Shown: positions 1 to 9,966 of the stretch, one piece after another
Layout of the letters: the number at the start of each line of letters is the position of its first letter
Numbering within the stretch: position 1 is the first letter of the stretch
Assembly (NCBI GenBank): GCA_025765615.1
Contig: JAIVFJ010000474.1
Coordinates: 1 to 36,589 of the forward strand
Direction: 5' to 3'
Length of the DNA: 36,589 nt
Source: Zopfochytrium polystomum
Lineage: Eukaryota > Chytridiomycota > Chytridiomycetes > Chytridiales > Chytridiaceae
Translations under genes and position numbers: made by a program
Notes under the pieces: generated by a model
The model's input: only the letters and a program-made list of their open reading frames with translations
What the model was told of the DNA's origin: nothing
Databases searched by the model: none

Positions 1-948
1 CCCAGCCGCCAGCGCGACTCTTTCGAACCATTCCTCGTCGCCTTTGTCAAGCTTTGCGAGCCACTTGTGGTGGAGCAGCGTATCCAGTCGCCCCTCGGGA
101 TCGATGCACGCGTACAGAACCACTGCAAACGCCTTCCACCCACTCCGACCTGCTGCCAAGAGTCGATGGCGCGGACCGTATCTTAGATACGGTTTGAACG
201 GCCAGCGGCCGCGTTGCGTGTTTTCGGGCGTCATTTTGTTCTCCGGCGTGTCGAAAAACGTCACGATGTCGGTGTTGACAAAGTCCTGCGTGTGGAGGCA
301 GTTGGGTCAGCATGCTGGTGGCGTGGGACGGGAAGTCCAAGCCAGAAAGACGAGCCGCAACCTTATGGCTCGTCCTCACACGCGATCCGGCCGCAGGCAT
401 CGCGTCATCAACTCTCGTCCCACCACCGCCGACCGCCGCGGCAGCATGGACGACATAGCTCGTGACTTGCGCTGCCGGGAGGTACGGATCGTCGATCGTC
501 TTCCTGTACGTCTCGCAGCCACCCGGACGTCCGCACATGTCGGCCGGCAGCCATTCGTGCGTGTCCGAAGACAGTGAGAAGGAAAACTGGTTGGCGGGGG
601 GGGTGACGGACCACTGGCCCTCCTGCAGCGCGGCGCGGAACGTACGGCCGGCGTAGTAGCGGCGGAACACGGCCAGGCGCCAGCGGTGCCGTTGTCGTGG
701 TCCACAGACTGTGGGGAGTGCGTAGGAGGGAGATCGTTGATTTAGGATCGAGGAGGATCGCGACAGACCCAAGACAAGAGCGGGGGCGTACCTGGCGCAG
801 GGCCCGAGCACACATGGGAGACGGCGAGCATGTCGAGTATCTGGAGGCGGTCGAGGATGGCGTCGAGCACGTCGTTCCTTCCAGAGCACAGAACGGATCG
901 TGCGCTGGTGCAGCCAGTGGCAAAGTTGCCCGTTTGGCGGCCGGACAT
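1..948 (-). CDS. F-box-like protein, 3' end beyond the window
   Basis: I read three exons: 948-792, 708-362 and 285 to beyond position 1. The splice sites (CAG|GTACGC..CCACAG; AAG|GTTGCG..CGCAG, with a CTGAC branch site in intron 2) keep one open frame of 263 codons that is still open at the window edge. The start at 948 (MSGRQTGN) was chosen because the frame runs straight into an F-box-like helix (NDVLDAILDRLQILDMLAVSHVC), that is, a Leu-rich segment ending in the S-H-V-C pattern usual where an F-box ends. The rest (Trp- and Tyr-rich, e.g. WRLAVFRRYYAGRTF, then DEEWFERVAL) matches no domain I know. F-box proteins normally recruit substrates to SCF ubiquitin ligases through Skp1; that role here is inferred from the N-terminus only. 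It is divergent from SUA5. The exon structure is well supported by frame; the function is moderate. Confidence 0.6.
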
Positions 949-1407
949 GATTTTTTTTTGCAGCTCGGCCCCCACCCCGCCCCGCCTTCTCAGATGACGC
1001 AGACCTCCTGAACCCACGCTACGAATGAAACATTATTGAAGGGGACAGGCCTGCACCACAAGAAATTCGGGCAGTGGATCCCGCGTCTTTCAATGAATTG
1101 TCGGCAGCAGCTGAAACACAGTCATTCGTTTTGTTGGTTGAGACGGCACCTACCAATAGGGTCGTCGTGAGTGCCCGTCGATCCGATCGTCCACGACAAT
1201 CAGAAGCGCACTTCAGAGCGGGAAATGAAAAAAGCTTGAACAGGAGAAGAGTTGTGGCTGCAGCAAGCAGGGGCCGCTGCTGTCCTGGCGGCACGCTGTT
1301 GCTCTGAATCACTTTCTTTCTTTTCTTCCTTTCTTACTTTCATTCATTCTTTCTTTCGTTCTTGCGCTCCCCCTCCCTCAGACGAGAGCAGGTGTTTCTT
1401 CGATCGA
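949..1407. other. Divergent intergenic region between F-box-like gene and SUA5
   Basis: This 459-base stretch must hold both promoters. A pyrimidine-rich tract (about 1313-1380, many CTTT units) ends in CCTCAG at about 1380, which could be the acceptor of a 5'-UTR intron of SUA5. I see no TATA box or gene here. Confidence 0.4.
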
Positions 1408-2733
1408 ATGGAGGCGGCAGAGGCAGCGAGCAATGGGGAATCCTGGAACCGTGGTGCGCTTGGAGCTAGACTAGAGACAGTGGTGCTCCAGGTCGATCCA
1501 CAGTCAATCACAAGCGGATCGCAGTCGGCCGACGCTGCAACTGCAAATGCCGCGATCGACACGTGTGCAACGATCCTGAAGACCACGGCGCTCCCCGTCG
1601 CGTTTCCGACAGAGACGGTTTACGGCCTCGGCGCCAACGCCCTGTCCGAAAACTGCGTGGCATCCATCTTTCGCGCCAAGGGGCGGCCATCGGATAACCC
1701 ACTGATCGTCCACGTCTCGTCACTAGACATGGCCCGATCGCTACTCCCACAGCAACATCCACCTCCACCACGCAGCGTCGAATCGACAGAATCCTCTTCA
1801 TCATCTCCACCTTTGCCGCAAGATCCTGTCCCAGAGATCCCCGCGCAATACCTCCCGCTCCTGGCCAAGTTCTGGCCGGGGCCTCTCACAATCCTCCTCC
1901 CCCGCGGCGCGCAAGTGCCCTCCACCGTCACCGCAGGCCACCCGTCCGTCGCCGTCCGCATGCCCGGCCACCCCGTCGCCCTGGCTCTCATCGAAAAATG
2001 CGGGTTCCCCATCGCCGCGCCCTCCGCCAACACCTCGGGCCGCCCCTCCCCGACCCGCGCGAGCCACGTCAAGGACGACCTCGACGGCGTCGTGCCATAC
2101 ATCCTCGACGGCGGCGACTGCGCCGGCGGCGTCGAGAGCACCGTCCTCGACGGTCTGTCGCGCCCGCCGGTGATCCTGCGCCCCGGCGGCGTCACGCTGG
2201 AGATGATCCGGAAGTTTCCGGGGTTCGAGGACGTCAGGGTTTTTAAGAAGGACTTCTCGGACGACGCGATGGAGCAGGCGCCTGTCACGCCTGGTATGAA
2301 GTATAGGCACTATTCGCCGAGGATGGAGGTCGTGTTGTTTGAGCGGGGGGATTTGAATGACGACGAGGAGGAGTGGAGGGTCGTTGCGAGGATGGGCGCC
2401 GAGGCGGCGGCTGTCTTAGAGCGGCATAAAAGGGACCGTGGCCCGTCGGAGGGGGAAGCCGTCGTCGGTGTGTTGCGAACGAGCTGTCGCCATCACGTTG
2501 AAATTCCCAGCGCTGCGTTGGGGGCGGCCACTCGGTGGCGGATAGTGGAGCACCAGCTGGGCAACGGCGAGCAGACCGCGGCTGCTGTTGCACGGGGTCT
2601 GTTCCACGGCCTCCGACTCTTGGAATCAAAGGGGGTGGTGGTGATTTTTGTGGAGGGAACGGCGGAGGAGCACGAAGGGCTCGCTGTCATGAACAGAGTT
2701 CGCAAGGCGGCGACGCGCGTCGTACCGCTGTAG
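1408..2733 (+). CDS. SUA5: Threonylcarbamoyl-AMP synthase Sua5
   Basis: Single exon, 441 aa. The family makes threonylcarbamoyl-AMP from threonine, bicarbonate and ATP, the first step of t6A37 modification of ANN-decoding tRNAs, in cytosol and mitochondria. The YrdC/Sua5 domain spans about residues 60-275: FPTETVYGLGANA (65-77), the KGRPSDNPL motif (91-99), FWPGPLT, PSVAVRMPGHP, PIAAPSANTSGRPSPT and GGVESTVLD. A linker with TPGMKYRHYSP then leads into the C-terminal SUA5 domain (to 441). The length fits fungal Sua5 (yeast about 426 aa). A low-complexity Pro/Ser insert (HPPPPRSVESTESSSSS) lies inside the catalytic domain near residues 115-135. The ATG at 1408 fits the family, but the frame stays open upstream to 1252, so a longer, perhaps mitochondrial, N-terminus is possible. 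Recognition is very secure; the start is not. Confidence 0.95.
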   Translation: MEAAEAASNGESWNRGALGARLETVVLQVDPQSITSGSQSADAATANAAIDTCATILKTTALPVAFPTETVYGLGANALSENCVASIFRAKGRPSDNPLIVHVSSLDMARSLLPQQHPPPPRSVESTESSSSSPPLPQDPVPEIPAQYLPLLAKFWPGPLTILLPRGAQVPSTVTAGHPSVAVRMPGHPVALALIEKCGFPIAAPSANTSGRPSPTRASHVKDDLDGVVPYILDGGDCAGGVESTVLDGLSRPPVILRPGGVTLEMIRKFPGFEDVRVFKKDFSDDAMEQAPVTPGMKYRHYSPRMEVVLFERGDLNDDEEEWRVVARMGAEAAAVLERHKRDRGPSEGEAVVGVLRTSCRHHVEIPSAALGAATRWRIVEHQLGNGEQTAAAVARGLFHGLRLLESKGVVVIFVEGTAEEHEGLAVMNRVRKAATRVVPL

Positions 2734-3190
2734 TTGCATATGCGAGCATTGTTTCAAAGAGGGCGGTAGACTTACAAGACTAGCACGTTTGCCGATCAGT
2801 TCTTTCTCGTCGGGGCCTTTCTAGGGCTTTCCGCCGCCGTATTGTTCGCGCACAATGGCGGAGAAACGATCGGAGGAGTCGGGTATGATTCGAAAGCGAT
2901 CGATCATGACTCGGCCAATCGGGCAAACAAGGCGGCTGGACGGCAAAACGTTGATCTGTTCTACCTATCTGTCTACCTGTCTGTCGCTCTCCCTTTGCGC
3001 GAAACCCGCATTTGGCATGATCAAAGCTTCGGAGCTGCGGCGAAAGCAAAAATTCCGCGGGCTTCGATGCGGATTCCGCACCCGCGGAAGCCCTGTCCTT
3101 AAATGAGTTGCGCTGTGGCGGCGGCCCCCGCTCCCTTCTCACCAAGCGTCCAGGCAATCCTCCCCTTACCCGAGATACTACCCAGCACCA
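2734..3190. other. Intergenic region, SUA5 to MFS gene
   Basis: The 457 bases between two same-strand genes hold short pyrimidine-rich stretches (around 2960-2990, TCTACCTGTCTGTC-like) and nothing I can name. The MFS 5' UTR must lie at its right end. Confidence 0.3.
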
Positions 3191-4963
3191 ATGCCACAAA
3201 CAGCCCACCCACTTCCACCGCTACATACGCCGAGCGAATCAACCCCGAATCACGCGCCGCCATCACCAGCCTCAACAGCCGTTGCGCATGAGCTTGTGGA
3301 CAAGGATACCTCCGATGGCTTTGACGTCGAAGCGAGCTCTCCGTGGCTGACCGTTGTGACAGTGAAGGACAATGACGACGATAAAGAAGCATCGGTGGTT
3401 TGTATTCGCAGTTGGTTTTGAAACTCGTCCGACCGACTCTTAACTTGAATCTCACTTTATCTATAATAGGTCAGTTGGGATGGGCCGGACGATCCTGCGA
3501 ATCCGCGAAACTGGCCGAAGTGGAAAAAGTGGGTTATCACGTCGATGGTGGGGCTCATCACCATCATTGCGCCAATGGGATCATCAATCATTGCTCCGGC
3601 TATTCCAGCGATTTCTCAGAGTAAGTCAAGTCGTTATTCTACTTTCAGTGCTGTTTTGACCGTTAATTGACGAACATCCACGCAGCCCTCGGCATCACTA
3701 ACACAGTGGAGGGACAAATGATCATTTCGATATTCGTGATAGCCTTTGCGTTCGGCCCGCTTTTCATTGCACCCCTCTCGGAAGTGTACGGACGGCGATG
3801 GGTCGCTTTGCTATCCATCGCACAGTTTCTCGTCTTCAACGCGGCATGCAGTATATCGCAAACCTCAAGTCAGTTACTCTTCTTTCGATTCCTCGCCGCA
3901 CTGGGAGGAAGTTCCCCGTTGGCGGTAAGTTTCTTCTCACACAGCACGCAAACGCTTAGGCTAATACGGAACACTCTAGATTGGTGCGGGCATCATCAGC
4001 GACATGTTTTCCTCTGAGGAGCTCGGTTTCGCCATGAACGTGTATTCCCTTGCACCCTCCCTCGGTCCGGTGCTGGGACCCATCGTCGGCTCGTTCCTGG
4101 TCCAGTACACCCACTGGCGATGGCTTTTCCACTTTCTTTCCATCCTCAGTGGGACCCTCCTCCTCGCCGGCCTCTTCCTTCTTCGTGAGACATACGGCCC
4201 AGCCATCCTCGCACGCAAAGCGCGACAGCTCGGCAAGCCAGGCAACTACGCCGGCGCCCCGACCCACACTTCCCTCGCCCACAAGCTCTCCGAATCCGTC
4301 CGCCGCCCCTTCGTCCTCCTCCTTACGCAGCCCATCGTCCAAATCGTCGCCCTCTATATGGCATACATCTACGGCCTCCTCTACCTCGTCCTCGCAACCT
4401 TCACAAAGCTCTGGATCTCCAGATACCACCAACCCGTAGCCATCTCCGGGCTCCACTACATCGCCCTCGGCGTCGGACTCGTCGCCGGAAGCATGGGCTC
4501 CGCACCGGTCTTCAACCACATCTACCGCACCCTCCGCGATCGCAACAACGGCACCTCGCTGCCAGAGCACCGTCTCCCCGCCGCCATCCCCGCCGCCGTC
4601 GTCCTCCCCGCCGCGCTACTGCTCTACGGCTGGTCCGCCCAGTCGCAAACCCACTGGATCCTCCCAGACCTCGGCATCGCGCTCTTCGGCCTCTGCTTCT
4701 GCGTGCCCTTCATGGTCATCCAGATCTACCTCGTCGATTCGTACAGACGCTACTCGGCCAGCGCCATGGCCGCCGCCACGTTCCTGCGGTCCGTGTTCGG
4801 CTTTGGGTTCCCGCTGTTTGCCGGGGGCATGTACGAGCGGCTGGAGTACGGCTGGGGGAACTCGGTGCTGGCGTTGGTCGCGGTCGTGGGGATCCCCGCG
4901 CCGTTGCTGGTGTACTGGTTTGGAGCGAGGTTGAGGGCGAAGAGCACGTATGCGGCGGGATAG
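3191..4963 (+). CDS. MFS transporter, DHA1 drug/polyamine:H+ antiporter type
   Basis: Four exons, 3191-3397, 3470-3620, 3686-3924 and 3980-4963, give 526 aa. Splice signals are clear (GTG|GTTTGT..AATAG|GTC; A|GTAAGT..CGCAG; GCG|GTAAGT..TCTAG). The N-terminal tail carries [19 protein letters not shown], the lead-in typical of fungal DHA1 carriers. Motif A is [15 protein letters not shown] (143-157). The antiporter motif C region is [14 protein letters not shown] (about 223-236). [22 protein letters not shown] and a C-terminal half with [19 protein letters not shown] complete a 12-helix layout. The family (FLU1/TPO-like) exports polyamines, azoles and other small molecules from the plasma membrane. 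The exact substrate cannot be told. The start at 3191 is the first ATG in the exon-1 frame giving a normal-length tail. Confidence 0.9.
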
Positions 4964-5108
4964 GCTGGTTTGGTTTGCGGTGCACGGGGCTCACTCGTAC
5001 TTTTGGTTGATCTCCTACACTTTGCTTTCCCTCTCTTTGGCGTCCTTTCAGCTGCTTCTCGTCGTAGAAGCCAGGTGCTTGCCACCAGCATGCAGTCACT
5101 CCCACTAT

Positions 5109-5114
5109 AATAAA
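5109..5114 (+). terminator. Candidate polyadenylation signal of the MFS gene
   Basis: AATAAA lies about 146 bases after the MFS stop codon. It is a perfect hexamer match in an otherwise GC-rich stretch, but fungal poly(A) signals are loose. Confidence 0.4.
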
Positions 5115-5254
5115 ACAGTCACATACCCCTCGCAATGATAAACGGCTGCTCCCCAAAGAAACCCAAATGTCCAGAAATATGTAAAGTTCGATTTTGAAAA
5201 ACGTCCTCTCATACATTTTCCTCTTCTGCGATCACCTGCAAAAGCCAGTCTTTG

Positions 5255-5635
5255 TCAGCTTGTGACATTGGACGGGAAGGAATCTCGTCCCGCAGAGTTG
5301 AGTAGCCCACTGGCCTTCCACCAATCAACAACTTCTTGATTTTGTCGGTATCGTCCCCAAAGAACACCATCAACTGAAATCTTCAGAGGAAGCCCACTAT
5401 CCCTCCACCACTGAAGAAGAGAGACTCCTGTACGCTTCCCCGGGGAAGTATTCAAACATTCCGTGCGGCTTGCAGTCTCAAGTGCTTTTTCTGTGTACTC
5501 CAAGTCCAAACCACTGTCCTTCCACCACCGAAGAGTGTTGACGCTTCTGCAAGAATTCATTGCGTGCTCTTACTTCAGAGGCAAGCCATGTCCTTCCACC
5601 ATTGTAGCACAGGGACATTTCCGCCATTCGTCGGC
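5255..5635 (-). pseudogene. Decayed WW-repeat (ankyrin-like) gene fragment
   Basis: The minus strand encodes degenerate copies of the same 29-residue repeat found intact at 9013-9819: VPVLQWWKD near 5610, NTLRWWKDSGLDLEYTEKAL, SLLQWWRDSGLPLK and VVDWWKASGLL. The first repeat is broken by what looks like a one-base loss just after WWKD, giving a stop (tga) where the intact genes read SGLPLK. The second and third repeats also have irregular spacing (SRTECLNTSPGKRTG where a regular repeat is expected). No F-box-like N-terminus is seen. It lies on the opposite strand to the other family members, so it was moved or inverted. It looks like a relic with no evidence of function. Confidence 0.7.
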
Positions 5636-5790
5636 GGCGGCGTGGACCACGACGGCGTGACGGAGGATGTTGCTGGGACTGTTGGGGCGGAGAGAGTGGC
5701 CCTCTGAACGATGGGCGAGCTAACTCATTTCGTTGGGTTCATTTCGTCGTTTCCCGTCGGATTGTTTGATGTTGCGGCCCACCTTCGCTT

Positions 5791-5817
5791 GTGTGTGTGT
5801 GTGTGTGTATGTGTGTG
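5791..5817. repeat. (GT)n microsatellite
   Basis: A run of GT dinucleotides with one interruption (GTAT), in noncoding DNA upstream of the seven-segment membrane protein gene. Confidence 0.9.
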
Positions 5818-5867
5818 GACTTGTTTTCCGCTTTTCCGTGTGCGGCTCGCGTGTGGCAACAACAGCA

Positions 5868-5925
5868 AGACAGACAGACAGACAGACAGAGAGACAGACT
5901 GACTGACTGACTGACTGACTGACAA
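5868..5925. repeat. (ACAG)n/(ACTG)n compound microsatellite
   Basis: Tandem ACAG units change to ACTG units within about 58 bases. The two phases differ by a single base, suggesting a point change that then spread by slippage. Confidence 0.9.
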
Positions 5926-6166
5926 ACAGGCGCCGTGGCCGGTCGCACGCGGAGTTCTCAAATACTTCTGCATCTTCAATTCAAAATGAGGTTCATGTGA
6001 AGCTGGGGTGGCAGAGCAGAAGGCTGGCAGCTCACGCAACCTCGCTACTTACACTAACCATCGCACCTTTGAACACGCCCGACGCGCGCGCCCCAACACC
6101 GTTGAGTTGAAGCAGCAGCACCAGCTGCAGCGACTAGCAGCAGCTCGCACAGGCCCGTAACCGCCA

Positions 6167-7262
6167 ATGTCCATGACGACGATGCCCACCGCCGGCGGCG
6201 GAGGCGCTACGAACTCGTCAGGGGCGCCGCCGCCCGGTGGTTTCGCCCCGACCCCAGATTTTATCTACGCTTCAGGAGTAGCGCCCACCCGTTGAGTATT
6301 AAACCACCTCCGCCATTCCTGATCCCTTCTCTGTGCGTCTCGCTGACGATTCTCGTTGCTCGCTCTTCATCCGAAAATACCTTAAGTTTGCCTCACAAAC
6401 TCGGTCCGCGCCTGCCCAAACTTTCCCTCCTTTCGCTTCTACGTGCCCGGCTTTGCCGCCTTCACGGCCGTCCTCTCGGTCTTCGGCCTCGTCCTCCTCG
6501 TCGCCCGCCTCGCCGTGCGCGCTCTGCGCGACCGTCGCGCTGCAAGACTCGTCGGCAAGGTCAACATCGAACCGAGCGTCGTTGTGCTGGATCTGGCCAT
6601 CCTGTTTGGCGTGCTGCAGGCTGGTTTCCATGCGGTATCGTTTGCCGTGCAGTTTGACGAGAGCGGCGGGATGTTGTTTATGTGAGTGTGAGCGTGTGAA
6701 CGAATGTACGAGCCGAGAGAGAGAGAGAGAGAAAGAGACATAGGGAGACGGAGCTTGCGAGGAAAACATTAATGAGCTGACCATGGCATCCCACACCCCA
6801 GGACCCTCTCAAGCATCGCTTACCTCCTCGGTTACGCCGGCTTCGCCCTCTACCTCCACCACCTCCTCGCCCCCGCCGCCCTCTGGACCCCGCGCGTCCA
6901 AACCCTCCGCCGCTTCCTCCCCGCCACCATCATACTGCCCGTCGCCCAAGTTCCCGTCCGCATCTACAGCGGCATCCTCACCGACGCCTCGCTGACCTCG
7001 CCCCCCTCGGACGCCGCGACCGCCCGGATCGCGGCTGTCGCCGTTGCCGTGTTTGCCCTGTACAATGCCTCATTAGGGCCTTTTGCGGCAATCATCGGCA
7101 TTGCGAGGACCGCGATGGTGAAATCCCTCAAGGCTATTCTCGGCCCCGAAACCGCTGCAGCCGCTCTGAAAGGCCCGGTGGGCCCCACTGACCGAGCCGT
7201 CGTCGTCTCCGAGCCACGCAAGTTCGAGTCAGACCCGCGCCAGCAGCTGTACGAGCTGTACG

Positions 7263-7306
<44 letters not shown>

Positions 7307-7922
7307 TGGCAAGGCTTCAACGAGTTCCCAAAGTACCTCGACCAGCAGCTGCAGTACCAGAGCCCTCCGCACAGGTCACCTTTTGTGACTCCGCCGCGCA
7401 GGCAATCCTCGTCGTCGGCCTCGCAGTACTCGTCGTCCGGGGCGACCTACTACACGCCGACTCCGCCGCCCGCGCGCGACTCACGCTTCGGCGACGATCC
7501 GCGCCGACCGCGGCGCCCGCTATCGGCACCGCTGGCCGCCGTGTCGCGCGATCGCGTGCACGTTGAAGGCCAGGCGCGCGCCGGCTCAGTGGCGGTGACG
7601 GTGAGGATCCTGGACTTTTTCAACGTCGCGGGCGCAGTGCTGGCGGTGATCGGCATTGTGGCGTCGGTGCTGTCGGCGTTGTACTCGGCGAAGCTGGATA
7701 TCGTCTTTCTTGTGGAGGCTGTGACGATCTGGGGCGTCCTGTGAGTGTGTGTGTGAGTGAGTGAGAAGTCATGGTCACTGACGCGTCGTTCTCCTCATCC
7801 CCCCACCGGGCAATGACAACGAACGGCTCAGCTTCACGTTCCAAGTCACACTCTTCGTTGCGTACATGAACGTCACTCGCACGACAGTTCACGACTTTTT
7901 GGAGCTGCTTCCAGCTCGGTGA
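6167..7922 (+). CDS. Seven-segment membrane protein with polyQ loop, unknown function
   Basis: Four exons, 6167-6290, 6387-6681, 6802-7740 and 7832-7922, sum to 1449 nt (482 aa) in one frame. Donors are C|GTTGAG, AT|GTGAGT and CT|GTGAGT; acceptors are CTTAAG (weak, but the only AG there), CCCCAG and CTCAG. Likely membrane segments: FYVPGFAAFTAVLSVFGLVL (about 59-85), VVVLDLAILFGVLQAGFHAV, SSIAYLLGYAGFALYLHHLL, FLPATIILPVAQVPV, IAAVAVAVFALYNASLGPF, then, after a loop of about 200 residues, FFNVAGAVLAVIGIVASVL and IVFLVEAVTIWGVLFTFQVT. The loop holds 14 consecutive Gln (about 294-307), then Ser/Pro/Arg-rich sequence. Seven segments with a short N-tail resemble a receptor topology, but I see no family signature, so no function is claimed. 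The C-tail ends VHDFLELLPAR. Confidence 0.75.
7264..7303 (+). repeat. (CAG)n tract encoding polyglutamine
   Basis: Almost pure CAG codons in frame within exon 3 of the membrane protein, ending CAACAG. The length is likely to vary between strains. Confidence 0.9.
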
Positions 7923-8360
7923 CTGCGGGCCTTGACGTAGCAGCTCTATGGGGAACCAATCCACATCGCCTTCATCCCCCTTCCTTCCCTCGCAACTGTT
8001 CACCAACCTGTGCACTCCCCCTCCATTCCGTGCCATTTTCCTTTGATTATCCCCCGTCCCACAGACACCGTGCACACTTCTATCGATTTTTTGTACCCGC
8101 TTTGGTTCCGCTGTGCCCATGCAACTCTATTCCCCCCTCCCATTTTTACTTCATTCCCTCCCGAGCGCTGGCGGGACCGACGCCGGCTTTGTTAAAGAAA
8201 AACTTCGTTTTTGGATGCTCTGTGATCGTTTTAGCCCGTTCGCATATTAGGAATACTCAGTTTTTGACCGCAACTTTTCGGAAAGTTCCGCAAGCGGACC
8301 TTGCTGGTCGCTCTGAATTAATCGCGGCTGATCAGCAAATCGAGACTGACGGGCTTCCCC

Positions 8361-8402
<42 letters not shown>

Positions 8403-8471
8403 AACCAACTTACTTCCCTGCAAACGGCGTATTTTTTACGTCAGGCGCCGGTAAAAAAAAAGGAAACGAGC
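7923..8471. other. Intergenic region with pyrimidine-rich DNA
   Basis: Apart from the (CA)n run at 8362-8401 I see only C/T-rich sequence (7965-8160) and an A-run at about 8452-8461. No coding potential is convincing. Confidence 0.3.
8362..8401. repeat. (CA)n microsatellite
   Basis: An uninterrupted run of about 20 CA units, just upstream of the decayed WW-repeat copy. Confidence 0.95.
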
Positions 8472-8792
8472 GTGGAGGGACGGACCAACGTGCTGCAGTG
8501 GTGGAAGGACAGTGGGCTAGAGCTCAAGTACTTGCACCGGGCGATCCAGCGCAGCGGGGTGGATCGAGGTGTTAAGAACAGCGGCTTGACCAGAAATACT
8601 CGTCGATTGCGATGGACTACGCAAGTAGGAACGGACAAGCCGCAGTCCTGCAGCAGTGGAAAGACAGCGGGCTTAAAAGTTTACGAAGTATGCTGTCGTG
8701 AAAGGCTGCTATAATGCGTTGTGGAGTGGTGGAGTGACAGGGAGCTGGTGGAACCTGCTGTCTGGAACGAGTGGGAGGGAGCGTGCGATTGA
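8472..8792 (+). pseudogene. 5'-truncated, frameshifted WW-repeat gene
   Basis: It begins inside a repeat (TNVLQWWKDSGLELKYLHRAI). After a frame change near 8580 it continues in another frame as QKYSSIAMDYASRNGQAAVLQQWKDSGL, then after a further break reads VVEWWSDRELVEPAVWNEWEG and stops at 8790-8792. That end parallels the C-terminus of the intact gene at 9013-9819 (VVEWWRDSKLFEASAWKAWE), so this is the 3' half of a paralogue. The F-box-like N-terminal region is absent. Same strand as the next three copies, so it belongs to the tandem cluster. Confidence 0.75.
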
Positions 8793-9012
8793 AACGAAGC
8801 GAGCGGAGTCGGCCGCGCTCAAACGATCGAAGTTCTGGTTTTCGTCTTTGCTTTCTCGTGGTCGATGATCGGGAGTAGTAGCCATGTCAGGTAGCGATCT
8901 AAGTCGCTTAGGGTGTGTAGTTAGTGAGAGGAGCATTGTCATCTTGCGGCAATGGAAACGGACGAAGGTCGCGTCGCGTGGTCGCTGAAAAAATAGCAAC
9001 GCTGTGACAATA

Positions 9013-9819
9013 ATGCCCGCGCCGCACGGACCGCCTCGAGAGGGAAAGGCGGGTTCGCCGACCGGCCCCATCCCTCCGTCCGACCTTGCCGCCGAGATCT
9101 GCATCTACGTCGCCCACCACAAAGACCGCTTCTACCTCGCGACCCTCCTGCGCCTGCTCGATGTCCAGGCTGCGTCCTTCCGCCACCTTCACCGCTTCGA
9201 GTTCAACCGCGCCACCGCCACTGGCGACGAGCGGCTCCTCGACCTCCTCCTGCGGCAGGCTCTCGCCGACAACCGAGAGCCGACTGGCTACACGGAAGAG
9301 GCGATCAACGAGGCGAGCGCGGAGGGCCGTATTGCCATGTTGCAGTGGTGGAAAGAGAGCGGACTCCCACTAAAGTACGGTTCAAGAGCGATCGTCGACG
9401 CTAGCTTCAATGGCCACATCAATGTGCTCCATTGGTGGAAAAAAAGTGGGCTCGCACTGGAGTACTCCACCAGGACTTTGGACTCGGCCAGCGCGTGCGG
9501 ACGGACCGATTTGCTCCAGTGGTGGAAGGACAGCAGGCTCAAGCTGGAGTACTCGAAATGGGCAATGCACGCCGCAAGTGAATGGGGCCACGTTCCAGTC
9601 CTCCAGTGGTGGGTGGAAAGCGGCCTCAAGCTGAAGTACGACATTGATGCGGTCGATGTCGCCGACAGAAACGGGCATAGTGATGTTGTCGAGTGGTGGA
9701 GGGACAGCAAGTTGTTCGAGGCCAGTGCATGGAAGGCGTGGGAGGCCTCCAGCAAAAGGAGACGGTCGGCCACGCCCGAATGGCGTGCCTGGCTTTTCTC
9801 CTGGGTATCGCGAGATTGA
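9013..9819 (+). CDS. F-box-like N-terminus plus five WW ankyrin-like repeats
   Basis: Single exon, 268 aa. Residues 20-62 (IPPSDLAAEICIYVAHHKDRF.. then LATLLRLLDVQAASF) resemble a short F-box-like helical bundle. Residues about 93-237 are five repeats of 29 aa with the core YT..A...AS..G...VLQWWKDSGLPLK, an ankyrin-like helix-turn-helix in which a WW pair sits at the end of the second helix. The C-terminus is basic (SSKRRRS) and Trp-rich. Ankyrin-type repeats bind proteins, and with an F-box-like start this could be a substrate adaptor for ubiquitin ligase; that is inference. Closest relative in the window is 10448-11167. Start: the first ATG before the conserved N-terminal region, preceded by an A-run (about 8988-8994) as in its neighbour. 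Confidence 0.8.
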   Translation: MPAPHGPPREGKAGSPTGPIPPSDLAAEICIYVAHHKDRFYLATLLRLLDVQAASFRHLHRFEFNRATATGDERLLDLLLRQALADNREPTGYTEEAINEASAEGRIAMLQWWKESGLPLKYGSRAIVDASFNGHINVLHWWKKSGLALEYSTRTLDSASACGRTDLLQWWKDSRLKLEYSKWAMHAASEWGHVPVLQWWVESGLKLKYDIDAVDVADRNGHSDVVEWWRDSKLFEASAWKAWEASSKRRRSATPEWRAWLFSWVSRD

Positions 9820-9966
9820 GGACTTTGTCGTGTCGACAGTAATCCTTCGCCATGCGGCATCCAACATTACTTCGTTATTACTCGTTGTTCGTTTTTTGGC
9901 TACGTGCATATATCCTTCCCTGAGTTTTCGCCCCGTGGTCTCAAACAGCCATTTTTGTGTAGCGCA

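Noticed and set aside
44..889. Long overlapping frames on both strands at the left edge
   Set aside because: Explained by the three-exon F-box-like gene; the single long minus frame runs through intron 2 and is out of frame after it.
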